A DNA stretch of 64,000 nucleotides from Sphingopyxis sp. H053 (GTDB lineage Bacteria > Pseudomonadota > Alphaproteobacteria > Sphingomonadales > Sphingomonadaceae), in NCBI RefSeq assembly GCF_001468225.1, contig NZ_LNRU01000004.1, forward strand, positions 62,001 to 126,000, written 5' to 3'. Below the pieces are notes generated by a model, which did not search any database, was not told where the DNA came from, and saw only the letters and a program-made list of their open reading frames with translations. A program made the translations under genes and the position numbers. Of this stretch, positions 36,093 to 44,556 are shown piece after piece. How positions within the stretch are numbered: the stretch's first letter is position 1; every line of letters begins with the position of its first letter.

Positions 36093-39000
36093 GCCGCGGT
36101 CAATACCGTGTCGCAGCGATTGCACAAGCTGCCGTCGGCCTCGACCTCGGGCAGGTGGCGCCAGCAGCGGCCGCATTTGTTGTTTTCGGTGGGGGTCACG
36201 TCCACCATTGTGATGTCTGCAACTGTATCGTCGGTGAACCCGGTCGCGCTTGCCGCCGATACAATGAGGAGTTCGGCGAGTTTCTCGGCGTCCAAGCTGG
36301 CGAGAACCTCGGCCAAGGCTGCATCTTTGGTGCGAACCGAAATTTCGGCTTCCAGCGAGGAGCGAACCGTCTTCTCGCGGCGATAGGGTTCGATCGCTTC
36401 GGTGACCTGCGAACGAACTTCGCGCAACCGATCCCAGCGCTTCACCAACTCGTCATTCCCTCGAAGGCGGGAATCCCGCTCAGCGTCGGTGCCGGAAGAA
36501 GCGGGATCCCCGCCTTCGCGGGGATGACGGAGGAGGGTTTCGAGGTTGGGCCACTCCAGCAGATGGACCGAACTGGCCTCGGGATAGCGCGTGCCCCACA
36601 CTTCCTCGGCGGTGAACACCAGCACCGGGGTCGCATAGCGGACGAGCGCGTGGAACAGCGTGTCGAGCACGCTACGGTAGGCGCGGCGCGTGTCGGTGCC
36701 GAGCGGCGTTGCGGGGCCGAGGTCGCAGTAGAGGACGTCCTTGCGGATGTCGAAATAGAAGGCCGACAGATCCTCGTTGCAGAAATCGGCGAGCAGGCGC
36801 GTGTAGCCGTTGAAGTCGAAATCATCGACCGCCCGATGCATCTTCGCGTCGAGGTCGGCGAGCAGGCTGAGCATGTAACGCTCAAGCTCGGGCATCGCCG
36901 AAACGTCGGTGATACGTTCCTCCTCGCTGAACCCGTCGAGCGCGCCGAGCAGGTAGCGGAAAGTGTTGCGCAGCTTGCGATACTGGTCGGCGACGCCCTT
37001 TAGGATCTCGTCACCGATGCGATGGTCCTCGGTGAAGTCGACGCTCAGCGCCCACAGGCGGATGATGTCGGCGCCGTTGGTTTCCATCACCTTGACGGGA
37101 TCGGTCGTGTTGCCGAGCGACTTCGACTGTTTGAAGCCCTTGCTGTCCATCGTGAAGCCGTGCGTCAGCACCGCCTTGTACGGCGCCTGTCCGCGCGTGC
37201 CGCAGCTTTCGAGCAGCGACGACTGGAACCAGCCACGATGCTGGTCGCTGCCCTCCAGATAGAGGTCGGCGCTGTGCGTGCCGCCGTCGTGGCGGACGAG
37301 CGCGGGCCAGCGGCCGCTTTCGAGCACGAAGACGTGGGTGCAGCCCGAATCGAACCAGACGTCGAGAATGTCGACGATGCGCTCATAATCGGCGGCGTTG
37401 TACGCATCGCCGAGATATTCCTGCGCGCGCGCGTCGTTCCACGCGTCGACGCCGCCCTCGCGGACCGCCGCGACGATACGATCGTTTACTTGCGGGTCGT
37501 TGAGATACTGGCCGGTCTTGCGGTCGACGAAGAGCGTGATCGGCACGCCCCATGCGCGCTGGCGGCTGAGCACCCAGTCGGGGCGGCCCTCGACCATGCT
37601 ACCGATGCGGTTGCGGCCCTTGGCGGGGACGAAGCGCGTGTCGTCGATCGCCTGCATCGCCGCCTGCCGCAAGGTCGGGGCGTCGCAGAGATCCTCCTCA
37701 TGCGGGTTGATCGCGCCGCCCTCATTCTCCCAGCGCTTTTCGCGCGGGGTCTTGGGCTCGATATGCGTCATCACCCGGTCCATCGGCACGAACCATTGCG
37801 GGGTGCAGCGATAGATGACCTTGGCTTTCGAGCGCCAGCTGTGCGGGTAGCTGTGCTTGTAGTCGGCCGAGGCCGCGAGCAGCGCGCCGGCTTCGCGCAA
37901 GTCGGTGCAGATCGGGCCGTCGGGGGCATTGAACTTCGCGTTGATGACGCTGCCCTGACCGCCGAGCCAGCCCCAGTCTTCGCGATATTTGCCGTCGCCC
38001 TCGACCGCGAACACGGGGTCGATGCCGTTCGCCTTGCACAGGTCGAAGTCGTCCTCGCCATGGTCGGGCGACATATGGACAAGGCCGGTGCCGCTGTCGG
38101 TGGTAACGAAATCGCCCGCGAGGAAGGGGCGCGGGCGCGCGAAGAAGCCGCCGAGCGCGTGCATCGGGTGGCGGGCGATGGTGCCGGCGAGGTCGGAGCC
38201 TTTGTAAACGCCCAAAACGTCTTCGATGTCCGGATGATCGAGGCTCTGCTCGGGGTCGAGCCGCGAACGAAACGTTTCCAAAAGATCTGATGCGACCAAA
38301 ACGCGGATTACCCGCCCGGCATCGATCCACTCCCACTGAACATGCGAATATTCGACCTCCGGCCCATAGGCCAAAGCCTGGTTGACCGGGATCGTCCACG
38401 GCGTCGTCGTCCAGATCACCGCATGCGCGCCGACCAGTTCCTTGATCGGGCTCTCGACGATCTCGAACGCGACATCGATCTGGGTCGAGACGATATCCTC
38501 ATATTCGATCTCGGCCTCGGCGAGCGCGGTCTTTTCGACCGGCGACCACATCACCGGCTTCGCGCCGCGATAGAGCATGTCGTTGGCGGCGAATTTGAGC
38601 AGCTCGCGGACGATCGTGGCTTCGGCCTCATAATCCATCGTCAGATACGGATGGTCCCAGTCGCCGCCGATGCCGAGGCGCTTCAATTGCTCGCGCTGGG
38701 TGTCGACCCAATGCTGCGCATAGGCGCGGCATTCGGCGCGGAACTCCTCGACGGGAACCTCGTCCTTGTTGAGCTTCTTCTTGCGATACTGCTCCTCGAC
38801 CTTCCACTCGATCGGCAGGCCGTGGCAGTCCCAGCCGGGGACGTAGGGCGCGTCCTTGCCCTTCAGCGTCTGGGTGCGGACGACCATGTCTTTCAGGATA
38901 TGGTTGAGCGCATGGCCGATATGCATGTCGCCATTGGCGTAGGGCGGGCCGTCGTGGAGGATGAACTGGTCGCGGCCCTTGCGGCTTTCGCGAATCTGCC

Positions 39001-39142
39001 CCTCAAGACCCGCCTCGATCCATTTGGCGAGAATCTGCGGCTCCTTCTGCGGCAGACCGGCCTTCATCGGGAAGTCGGTCTTGGGCAGGAAGACGGTGTC
39101 GCGGTAGTCGCGCTGTTCGGCGGCGGGCGTGCTCTCGGTCAT
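36089..39142 (-). CDS. ileS: isoleucyl-tRNA synthetase, with a translated palindromic repeat
   Basis: 1017 residues. Class I motifs His-Ile-Gly-His (74-77) and Lys-Gln-Ser-Lys-Ser (671-675), the editing domain between them, an anticodon-binding domain, and a C-terminal zinc knuckle Cys-Gly-Arg-Cys-Trp with Cys-Asn-Arg-Cys. It charges tRNA-Ile. Residues about 872-898 (Arg-Glu-Gly-Gly-Asp-Pro through Arg-Leu-Arg-Gly-Asn-Asp) are encoded by an inverted-repeat element (36451-36529) of the kind normally found between genes; the frame is kept on both sides. It lies in the helical C-terminal region away from the active site. Confidence 0.97.
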   Translation of the reverse strand: MTESTPAAEQRDYRDTVFLPKTDFPMKAGLPQKEPQILAKWIEAGLEGQIRESRKGRDQFILHDGPPYANGDMHIGHALNHILKDMVVRTQTLKGKDAPYVPGWDCHGLPIEWKVEEQYRKKKLNKDEVPVEEFRAECRAYAQHWVDTQREQLKRLGIGGDWDHPYLTMDYEAEATIVRELLKFAANDMLYRGAKPVMWSPVEKTALAEAEIEYEDIVSTQIDVAFEIVESPIKELVGAHAVIWTTTPWTIPVNQALAYGPEVEYSHVQWEWIDAGRVIRVLVASDLLETFRSRLDPEQSLDHPDIEDVLGVYKGSDLAGTIARHPMHALGGFFARPRPFLAGDFVTTDSGTGLVHMSPDHGEDDFDLCKANGIDPVFAVEGDGKYREDWGWLGGQGSVINAKFNAPDGPICTDLREAGALLAASADYKHSYPHSWRSKAKVIYRCTPQWFVPMDRVMTHIEPKTPREKRWENEGGAINPHEEDLCDAPTLRQAAMQAIDDTRFVPAKGRNRIGSMVEGRPDWVLSRQRAWGVPITLFVDRKTGQYLNDPQVNDRIVAAVREGGVDAWNDARAQEYLGDAYNAADYERIVDILDVWFDSGCTHVFVLESGRWPALVRHDGGTHSADLYLEGSDQHRGWFQSSLLESCGTRGQAPYKAVLTHGFTMDSKGFKQSKSLGNTTDPVKVMETNGADIIRLWALSVDFTEDHRIGDEILKGVADQYRKLRNTFRYLLGALDGFSEEERITDVSAMPELERYMLSLLADLDAKMHRAVDDFDFNGYTRLLADFCNEDLSAFYFDIRKDVLYCDLGPATPLGTDTRRAYRSVLDTLFHALVRYATPVLVFTAEEVWGTRYPEASSVHLLEWPNLETLLRHPREGGDPASSGTDAERDSRLRGNDELVKRWDRLREVRSQVTEAIEPYRREKTVRSSLEAEISVRTKDAALAEVLASLDAEKLAELLIVSAASATGFTDDTVADITMVDVTPTENNKCGRCWRHLPEVEADGSLCNRCDTVLTAA
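36451..36529. repeat. REP-like palindromic element inside ileS
   Basis: Two 30-base arms, CGTCATTCCCTCGAAGGCGG... (36451-36480) and its near-complement ending CGGGGATGACG (36500-36529), differ at about 3 positions and are separated by 19 bases. Each arm ends outward in GTCAT and inward in AGCGGGA, the same ends as the intergenic element at 47481-47568. It is translated as part of IleS. Confidence 0.85.
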
Positions 39143-39203
39143 GGGCGGCCGCTTAGCGCAGATTCGCGTGGGAGCAAACCTTCACGATTGCGCATGGCGC
39201 ACG

Positions 39204-39272
39204 GGGCCCCGGCTTTCGCCGGGGTTCACGGGAGGGCTGGCAATTTGTGAACCCCGGCGAAAGCCGGGGCCC
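39204..39272. repeat. REP-like inverted repeat, perfect 26-bp arms
   Basis: Arms at 39204-39229 and 39247-39272 are exact reverse complements. Each arm is itself a hairpin (CCCCGGC, TTTC loop, GCCGGGG). It fills the gap between ileS and the GIY-YIG gene; a third copy of the arm lies on the other side of that gene. Confidence 0.85.
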
Positions 39273-39278
39273 AGAAAG

Positions 39279-39569
39279 CTAGCGCAGAAGCTCGAAATAG
39301 AGATCGCGCCATTCGGGGTTTGCCGCCTCTATCAGCTCGATCTTCCACGCGCGTTTCCATTCTTTCATCTGGACCTCGCGCCGGCGGGCGTCGTGGAGAT
39401 TCTCGAAATGCTGGTACCAGACGAGCATCTTGAGGCCATATTTCTGCGTGAAACCGCCGACCTTTCCTTCGCGATGCTGCCCAATGCGATGCGGGAGGTC
39501 CCTGGTCACGCCGATGTAGAGCGTTCCGTTGCGCTTGTTGGTGAGAATGTAAATCCAGCCTTGCTTCAT
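39279..39569 (-). CDS. GIY-YIG nuclease superfamily protein
   Basis: 96 residues, one complete GIY-YIG domain: Trp-Ile-Tyr-Ile-Leu at 5-9, Leu-Tyr-Ile-Gly-Val at 17-21, the Arg of Pro-His-Arg-Ile-Gly-Gln-His near 28, Glu in Arg-Arg-Glu-Val-Gln near 65 and Asn-Pro-Glu-Trp near 84. This is the small stand-alone (UPF0213-like) form common in bacteria, with unproven function. It is enclosed by three copies of the same REP-like arm (39204, 39247, 39586), which is discussed in the findings. Confidence 0.9.
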   Translation of the reverse strand: MKQGWIYILTNKRNGTLYIGVTRDLPHRIGQHREGKVGGFTQKYGLKMLVWYQHFENLHDARRREVQMKEWKRAWKIELIEAANPEWRDLYFELLR

Positions 39570-39585
39570 GGCGTGGGGTTATACT

Positions 39586-39611
39586 GGGCCCCGGCTTGCG
39601 CCGGGGATCAC
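39586..39611. repeat. single REP-like arm beyond the GIY-YIG gene
   Basis: 26 bases that match the arm at 39204-39229 in the same orientation with two mismatches (CTTGCG for CTTTCG and ATCAC for TTCAC). It forms its own hairpin and lies just upstream of the GIY-YIG start. Confidence 0.8.
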
Positions 39612-39645
39612 CTTCGTCCGCACTGGAGCAATCTCCTAGGCCAGC

Positions 39646-40686
39646 CTATTTCTGCCGCGGACGCAGCGCGGGGCCGAGATTATAGATGTCGTCGATCCAC
39701 ACATAGCCGGTGAAGCTGGCGGGCACCTTGGTCAGTTGACCGACCTCGGACAGCCCCATGCCGCCCTTTTCGTCGCCGCGCGGGCCGGTGAGGAGGACGC
39801 GCGTGCCATGCTTTTCCGCGCGGTCCTGCAGGCGGTCGGGCCAGCCCCAATAGGCCCATTGATAGTTCAGCGGCACCATGATCGTGCCCCCGGCGCAGCT
39901 TGGCGGATACCAGCCCGACCAGCCATATTTGATATAATCGGTCGTGCAGCGCTTGGCCGCGTCGGGGTCCATCGTCCACGCCTTGGGCGCATTGGCGCGG
40001 ATCACGTCCATCAGGCGCGCGTTGCCGAAAAAGCCGAAGCGCGGATCGTCGGGGTCGATGCCGGCGCGCGCGAAGGCGGCGAGGACGAGTTCGGCCTCCT
40101 TCGGATCGCGCGACTTGAAGTTGATGAGCAGCGATGCGTGGCCGAGCGCGGCGAGCACTTCGTCGAGGCTGGGCATTAGGCCGACGCCCTTGCCGCGCAG
40201 AGGGAAGGTCCGGCCGCCGTCGGCTGTATAGCCATAGCCGATATCGAGCGCCTTCAATTCGGCCATCGTGTGGTCGCGGATCTCGCCCTTGCCGTCGGTG
40301 CGGCAATCGAGCGTCCAGTCGTGAAAGACCGCGACCTGCCCGTCCTTCGTGGCCGCGACGTCGAATTTGACCATGCCCGCGTCGCGGCCGATCGCCGCCT
40401 TCATCGAGGGCAGGCTGTTTTCGATATAGTCATGCTCGGGCGCGCGGATGCGCGCTGCGGTGCACGTCTCGTCGGTGACGCCGCTGTGATCGAACAGCTG
40501 CGATACGCCGCGATGCGCGATCAGCACGCGTTTGCCTTGCGCGTCGGGGGCGAGGAAGCTGGCATTGCTGAGGGTGAACCAGGCGACGACAAGCGCGAAG
40601 ACCCAGAGCAAGATCTTTGTGCGCCGCTTCATCGGCTTTTTGGTCGGGCCTTCGAGCGCGGTCGCCCAATCGTCGCTGTTGGTCAT
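39646..40686 (-). CDS. glycerophosphodiester phosphodiesterase-like protein with altered metal residues
   Basis: 346 residues from ATG 40686 behind AGGGGGGAA. A membrane anchor at 24-40, then a GDPD TIM barrel: Ala-His58-Arg-Gly, Glu-Asn near 90, and His122-Asp in Val-Phe-His-Asp. The general acid/base His residues are kept, but the metal-binding Glu of the usual Glu-x-Asp is Lys107 (Lys-Phe-Asp109), and the third ligand (Glu in Asn-Ile-Glu-Ile-Lys) appears as Asn189. So metal binding must differ from classical GDPDs, or the protein has another role. Substrate unknown. Confidence 0.8.
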   Translation of the reverse strand: MTNSDDWATALEGPTKKPMKRRTKILLWVFALVVAWFTLSNASFLAPDAQGKRVLIAHRGVSQLFDHSGVTDETCTAARIRAPEHDYIENSLPSMKAAIGRDAGMVKFDVAATKDGQVAVFHDWTLDCRTDGKGEIRDHTMAELKALDIGYGYTADGGRTFPLRGKGVGLMPSLDEVLAALGHASLLINFKSRDPKEAELVLAAFARAGIDPDDPRFGFFGNARLMDVIRANAPKAWTMDPDAAKRCTTDYIKYGWSGWYPPSCAGGTIMVPLNYQWAYWGWPDRLQDRAEKHGTRVLLTGPRGDEKGGMGLSEVGQLTKVPASFTGYVWIDDIYNLGPALRPRQK

Positions 40687-40701
40687 TATTCCCCCCTGAT
40701 T

Positions 40702-40862
40702 CCCTCTCCCCTTGCGGGAGAGGGCGTGAGACTTGCGAGCTTGCTCGCTAGTCGCAACGGGAGAGGGGGCTGCCTTATCGATAGGACGCTGCCCCCTCTC
40801 CCAGCTGCGCCTAGGCAGCAAGCTGCCAAGGCTGCACAACCCTCTCCCGCAAGGGGAGAGGG
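40702..40862. repeat. compound REP-like element between GDPD and ribF
   Basis: Outer 23-base arms (40702-40724 and 40840-40862) are exact reverse complements, and each is itself a hairpin CCCTCTCCC/GGGAGAGGG. A third, internal stem GGGAGAGGGGGC/GCCCCCTCTCCC lies around 40759-40802. The element abuts the ribF stop codon and could also act as its terminator. Confidence 0.8.
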
Positions 40863-40863
40863 G

Positions 40864-41793
40864 TCAAATTTCCGCCAGCAACCGCTTCGCCTCGTCGCAA
40901 TCCGCCGCGATTTGCGCCATCAGCGTGTCCATGCTGTCGAACTTCGCTTCCGGCCGGATGAAGGCGTGGAAGGCGACGTCGATTTCCTGCCCGTAGAGGT
41001 CTTCGGCGAAGTCGAAGAAATGCGGTTCGAGCAGCTCCTTGGGCGGGTCGAAGCTCGGGCGGATGCCGAGGTTTGCGGCGCCCTTGAGGATGCGACCGTC
41101 GGGGAGTTTTCCGGTGACGGCGTAGATGCCGTAACGCGGGCGCAGATACTGCCCCATTTCGAGGTTCGCGGTCGGGAAGCCGAGCAGGCGGCCGTTCTTG
41201 TCACCGTGCTGGACGACATTGCGCACGTTGAAGGGGCGGGTGAGGAGGCGCGTCGCGGCGGCGCAGTCGCCCGCCTGCAGCGCCTCGCGGATGCGGCTCG
41301 ACGAGACGACTTCCTCGGCGTCGTCGACGGGCGCGACCATTTCGGTGAAGAAGCCGAGGCGGCGGGCGTGGTCGGCGAGCGTCACGACATTGCCGCCGCG
41401 GCCCTTGCCGAAGACGAAATCAGCGCCGGTCACGACCCCCGCGGCGCCGTAGCGATCGAGCAGCAGCTCGGTGATGAAATCCTCGGCGGTCGTCGCGGCG
41501 AGCGTAGCATCGAACGGCAGGACGAGCATCGCGTCGGCGCCCGCGGCGGCGAACAATTCCTGCCTTTGGTCGAGCGTGGTCAGGCGGAAGGGCGGGACGT
41601 CGGGTTTGAAGAAGCGCACCGGATGCGGATCGAAGGTCGCGACGATCGCGGGGCGGCCCTCGTCGCGCGCGTGGCGCACCGCGCGGCCGACGACCGCCTG
41701 ATGCCCGGCGTGGAAGCCGTCGAAATTGCCGAGCGCGATCACCCCGTCGCGCAGGGGGGCGTCGATGCGGTGGTGGCCGTCGAGGCGGATCAT
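40864..41793 (-). CDS. ribF: bifunctional riboflavin kinase/FAD synthetase
   Basis: 309 residues. N-terminal FAD synthetase nucleotidyltransferase domain with Gly-Asn-Phe-Asp-Gly-Phe-His-Ala-Gly-His near 22-31; C-terminal riboflavin kinase barrel with Gly-Phe-Pro-Thr-Ala-Asn near 205. Makes FMN and FAD from riboflavin in the cytoplasm. Its ATG overlaps the stop of the dipeptidase gene (ATGA), so it is translated as the last member of purE-purK-folA-dipeptidase-ribF. Confidence 0.96.
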   Translation of the reverse strand: MIRLDGHHRIDAPLRDGVIALGNFDGFHAGHQAVVGRAVRHARDEGRPAIVATFDPHPVRFFKPDVPPFRLTTLDQRQELFAAAGADAMLVLPFDATLAATTAEDFITELLLDRYGAAGVVTGADFVFGKGRGGNVVTLADHARRLGFFTEMVAPVDDAEEVVSSSRIREALQAGDCAAATRLLTRPFNVRNVVQHGDKNGRLLGFPTANLEMGQYLRPRYGIYAVTGKLPDGRILKGAANLGIRPSFDPPKELLEPHFFDFAEDLYGQEIDVAFHAFIRPEAKFDSMDTLMAQIAADCDEAKRLLAEI

Positions 41794-42986
41794 GGGGCCG
41801 CTGTAATGGAAAGGGGCGGCGTCAGGGGCACGAGCCCCGCCTTGAGCACGCGGATCGCATTGCCGCCCATCGCGGCGCGGATTTCGTCGTCGCTGAAACC
41901 CGCGTCGATCAGCGCCTGCGTCACCTGGACGAGTTTCGACGTGTCGAACCGCACCGTCGTCGCGCCATCATAGTCGCTGCCAAGCGCGACGTGGCTAATG
42001 CCGACGAGGTCGCGGACATGCTTCATCGCCTTCGCGATGCTCGCGGGCGAGGTGTCGCACACCGCGGCGTCCCAATAGCCGATGCCGATCAGCCCGCCGG
42101 TCGCGGCAACGCCCTTGATCTGCTCGTCGCTGAGGTTGCGGTTGACCTTGCACGTCGCCTGCACCCCGCCATGGCTCGACACGACCGGGCGCCCCGCGAT
42201 CTTCAAAATGTCGGCGACACAGGCGTTCGAGCAATGGGCGATGTCGACGATCATGCCCTTCGCTTCCATCGCCTCGACGACCTGCCGTCCGATCGGGGTG
42301 AGCCCGCCCTTTTTGAGGCCGTGCATCGATCCCGCGAGGTCATTGTCGAAGAAATGGGTGAGGCCGGCCATGCGAAAGCCGGCGGCGTAGAGCTTGTCGA
42401 GGTTCGCGAGCTTGCCTTCGAGGCCGTGCAGCCCCTCGATGCTGAGCATCGCGCCGACCGGCGGCACCCTACCGCGGCGTTCGGCGAGCAGGGCGTCGAG
42501 ATTTTCCGGCGTGGTGACCGCGCGCAGCTTGCCGCTCGATGCAGCGACCGCGCGGTGGAGCTTTTCGGCGTGCCAGAGCGAGCGTTCGAGCAGCGAGTTC
42601 CATGTCCGCACCGGCTGAAGCTGCGCGATCACGAGGCTGGTGATATTGTCGGTTTCGGCGCTGTTTGCGTCGTAATTCTGGCCCTTGGGCGACTTGGTCG
42701 TGCTCGCGAGCAGCTGCAGCGCGACGTTGCCGTCCTCGAGCCGCGGCAGGTCCATATGGCCGCGGTCGGCGCGGTCGAGGAGATCGCGCTTCCACAGCAA
42801 GGTATCGCTGTGGAGGTCGACGATCGTCAGCGTCCGGTGCAGTGCCTTCGCGCGTTCGCTGACCGTCGGCAGCGGCTTGCCGTCGATCTGGTTCATCCCG
42901 CGCTCGAGCATGCCGGGGGCGAGGGCGAAGAAGGCGACCGCGGCGACCGCGACAACGAGCAATATGCCGATCAGCCAGCGAAGCAT
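41790..42986 (-). CDS. M19 family membrane dipeptidase
   Basis: 398 residues with an N-terminal membrane segment (3-17), so anchored with the enzyme outside. M19 zinc ligands: Asp-Leu-His-Ser-Asp-Thr near 58, the bridging Glu in Ile-Glu-Gly-Leu-His, and later His residues in Asp-Ile-Ala-His-Cys and Ser-Ser-His-Gly-Gly. Cleaves dipeptides, in some members with a C-terminal D-residue. It sits in an otherwise nucleotide/cofactor operon, 4 bp after folA and overlapping ribF. Confidence 0.92.
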   Translation of the reverse strand: MLRWLIGILLVVAVAAVAFFALAPGMLERGMNQIDGKPLPTVSERAKALHRTLTIVDLHSDTLLWKRDLLDRADRGHMDLPRLEDGNVALQLLASTTKSPKGQNYDANSAETDNITSLVIAQLQPVRTWNSLLERSLWHAEKLHRAVAASSGKLRAVTTPENLDALLAERRGRVPPVGAMLSIEGLHGLEGKLANLDKLYAAGFRMAGLTHFFDNDLAGSMHGLKKGGLTPIGRQVVEAMEAKGMIVDIAHCSNACVADILKIAGRPVVSSHGGVQATCKVNRNLSDEQIKGVAATGGLIGIGYWDAAVCDTSPASIAKAMKHVRDLVGISHVALGSDYDGATTVRFDTSKLVQVTQALIDAGFSDDEIRAAMGGNAIRVLKAGLVPLTPPLSITAAP

Positions 42987-42990
42987 GGGC

Positions 42991-43482
42991 CTATTTCCTT
43001 GTCAGCGTGACGAAGCTGTACGCCGGGCGGCCGGCGTCGTCGGCCGGGTGATCCTCGCGAGCAGATTCTTTCCAGTCGGCGGCGGCGGGATAGTCGATCA
43101 CGGCGTCGCCCTTGGGCTCGAGCGCGACTTCGGTCAGCTCGATGCGGTCGGCGAGGGGGAGGAAGAGGCGATAGATTTCGGCGCCGCCGATCACCATCAC
43201 ATGTGGCGCGTTGGCGAGCTTTAGCGCTTCCTCGATCGTTGCCACGGGCTCGGCGCCCTCGTCCTGCCATTCGAGATCGCGGGTGAGGACGATGTGGCGG
43301 CGGCCCTCGAGGATGGCGGGCAGGCTGTCGAAGGTCTTGCGCCCCATGATCATCGGGCGGCCCATCGTGACCTGCTTGAAGCGGCGAAGGTCGGCGGGCA
43401 GGTGCCAGGGCATCTTGCCATTCGCGCCGATCACGCCGTTCGATGCGCGCGCGAGGATCAGCGTGATTTCGGGATGATTCAT
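42991..43482 (-). CDS. folA: dihydrofolate reductase
   Basis: 163 residues from the ATG at 43482, overlapping the purK stop (ATGA). Hallmarks: Ile-Gly-Ala-Asn-Gly-Lys-Met-Pro-Trp-His-Leu-Pro-Ala-Asp-Leu near 18-32 with the catalytic Asp, Met-Gly-Arg-Lys-Thr-Phe, and Val-Ile-Gly-Gly-Ala-Glu-Ile-Tyr. Reduces dihydrofolate with NADPH for thymidylate and purine synthesis, matching its purE/purK neighbours. Confidence 0.96.
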   Translation of the reverse strand: MNHPEITLILARASNGVIGANGKMPWHLPADLRRFKQVTMGRPMIMGRKTFDSLPAILEGRRHIVLTRDLEWQDEGAEPVATIEEALKLANAPHVMVIGGAEIYRLFLPLADRIELTEVALEPKGDAVIDYPAAADWKESAREDHPADDAGRPAYSFVTLTRK

Positions 43483-44552
43483 GTGGGAGAAGTTCCAACC
43501 CAGGTTGCATGGCCGAGCTTGCGGCCGTCGCGGACCTCGGCCTTGCCATAATGATGGACATGGCAGGCGGGGTCGGTGAGCAGGTCGGGCACCGTCTCGA
43601 TCCCGCCGCCGATCAGATTGTGCATTACGACCGGCAGCGCCGCGGTGGCGGTGCTGCCGAGCGGCAGGCCGGCGACGGCACGGATGTGATTTTCGAACTG
43701 GCTGACCACCGCGCCCTCGATCGTCCAATGGCCGCTGTTGTGGACGCGCGGCGCCATTTCGTTGAAGACGGGGCCGTCGGCGGTAGCGAAAAACTCGCCG
43801 GTGAGGACGCCGACATAGTCGAGGGTTTCGGCGATCTTTGCCATCAGCGCGCGCGCTTCGTCCTGCTGGTCGAGCACGGCTTGCGGCGGCGGCAGCGTCG
43901 AGGTCGCGAGGATGCCGCCTTCGTGGACATTGACGGGCGAGTCCCAGAAGTGGACCTCGCCGTCGATGCCGCGCACGAGCAGCACCGAAAATTCATGGTC
44001 GAAGTCGACGAAGCCTTCGAGCACGGCCGCGTGGCGGCCGATGCCGTCCCAGGCGGCGTCGGCGTCGGCCGCGGTCATGATGCGCGCCTGCCCCTTGCCG
44101 TCATAGCCCATGCGCACGGTCTTCAGGATCGCGGGTGCGCCGATCTGTTCGAGTGCGGCATCGAGCGATGGGCGGTCGGGCACCGCGGCGAAAGGCGCGG
44201 GGCGGCCGCCGAGCCCGGCGACGAAATTCTTTTCGGTCAGCCGGTCCTGTGCGATTTCAAGCCCGGCGGCGCCGGGGTGCACCGCGACATGGCCCGAGAG
44301 AAAGCGCACCGTGTCGACGGGTACATTTTCGAATTCATAGGTGACGACGTCGCACGCCGCGGCGAAAGCGGCGAGGCGCGGCTCGTCGTCCCACGCGGCC
44401 TGGCTGTGATGCGCGGTGACTTCGGCGGCGACGCTTGTCGCGTCGGGGGCATAGATATGGATCTTGTAGCCGAGCTGCGCCGCCGCAACGGCGAGCATGC
44501 GGCCGAGCTGGCCGCCGCCGAGAATGCCGATCGTCGAACCGGGTGGCAGCAA
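43479..44552 (-). CDS. purK: 5-(carboxyamino)imidazole ribonucleotide synthase, TTG start
   Basis: 357 residues from a TTG at 44552, behind GAGGGC and 4 bp after the purE stop; it gives the normal family N-terminus (Ile-Gly-Ile-Leu-Gly-Gly-Gly-Gln-Leu-Gly-Arg-Met). The upstream open frame lies in purE. ATP-grasp domain with Met-Gly-Tyr-Asp-Gly-Lys-Gly-Gln and a C-terminal Phe-Asn-Glu-Met-Ala-Pro-Arg-Val-His-Asn-Ser-Gly-His. Carboxylates AIR with ATP and bicarbonate in purine synthesis. Confidence 0.95.
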   Translation of the reverse strand: MLPPGSTIGILGGGQLGRMLAVAAAQLGYKIHIYAPDATSVAAEVTAHHSQAAWDDEPRLAAFAAACDVVTYEFENVPVDTVRFLSGHVAVHPGAAGLEIAQDRLTEKNFVAGLGGRPAPFAAVPDRPSLDAALEQIGAPAILKTVRMGYDGKGQARIMTAADADAAWDGIGRHAAVLEGFVDFDHEFSVLLVRGIDGEVHFWDSPVNVHEGGILATSTLPPPQAVLDQQDEARALMAKIAETLDYVGVLTGEFFATADGPVFNEMAPRVHNSGHWTIEGAVVSQFENHIRAVAGLPLGSTATAALPVVMHNLIGGGIETVPDLLTDPACHVHHYGKAEVRDGRKLGHATWVGTSPT

Positions 44553-44556
44553 GCGA

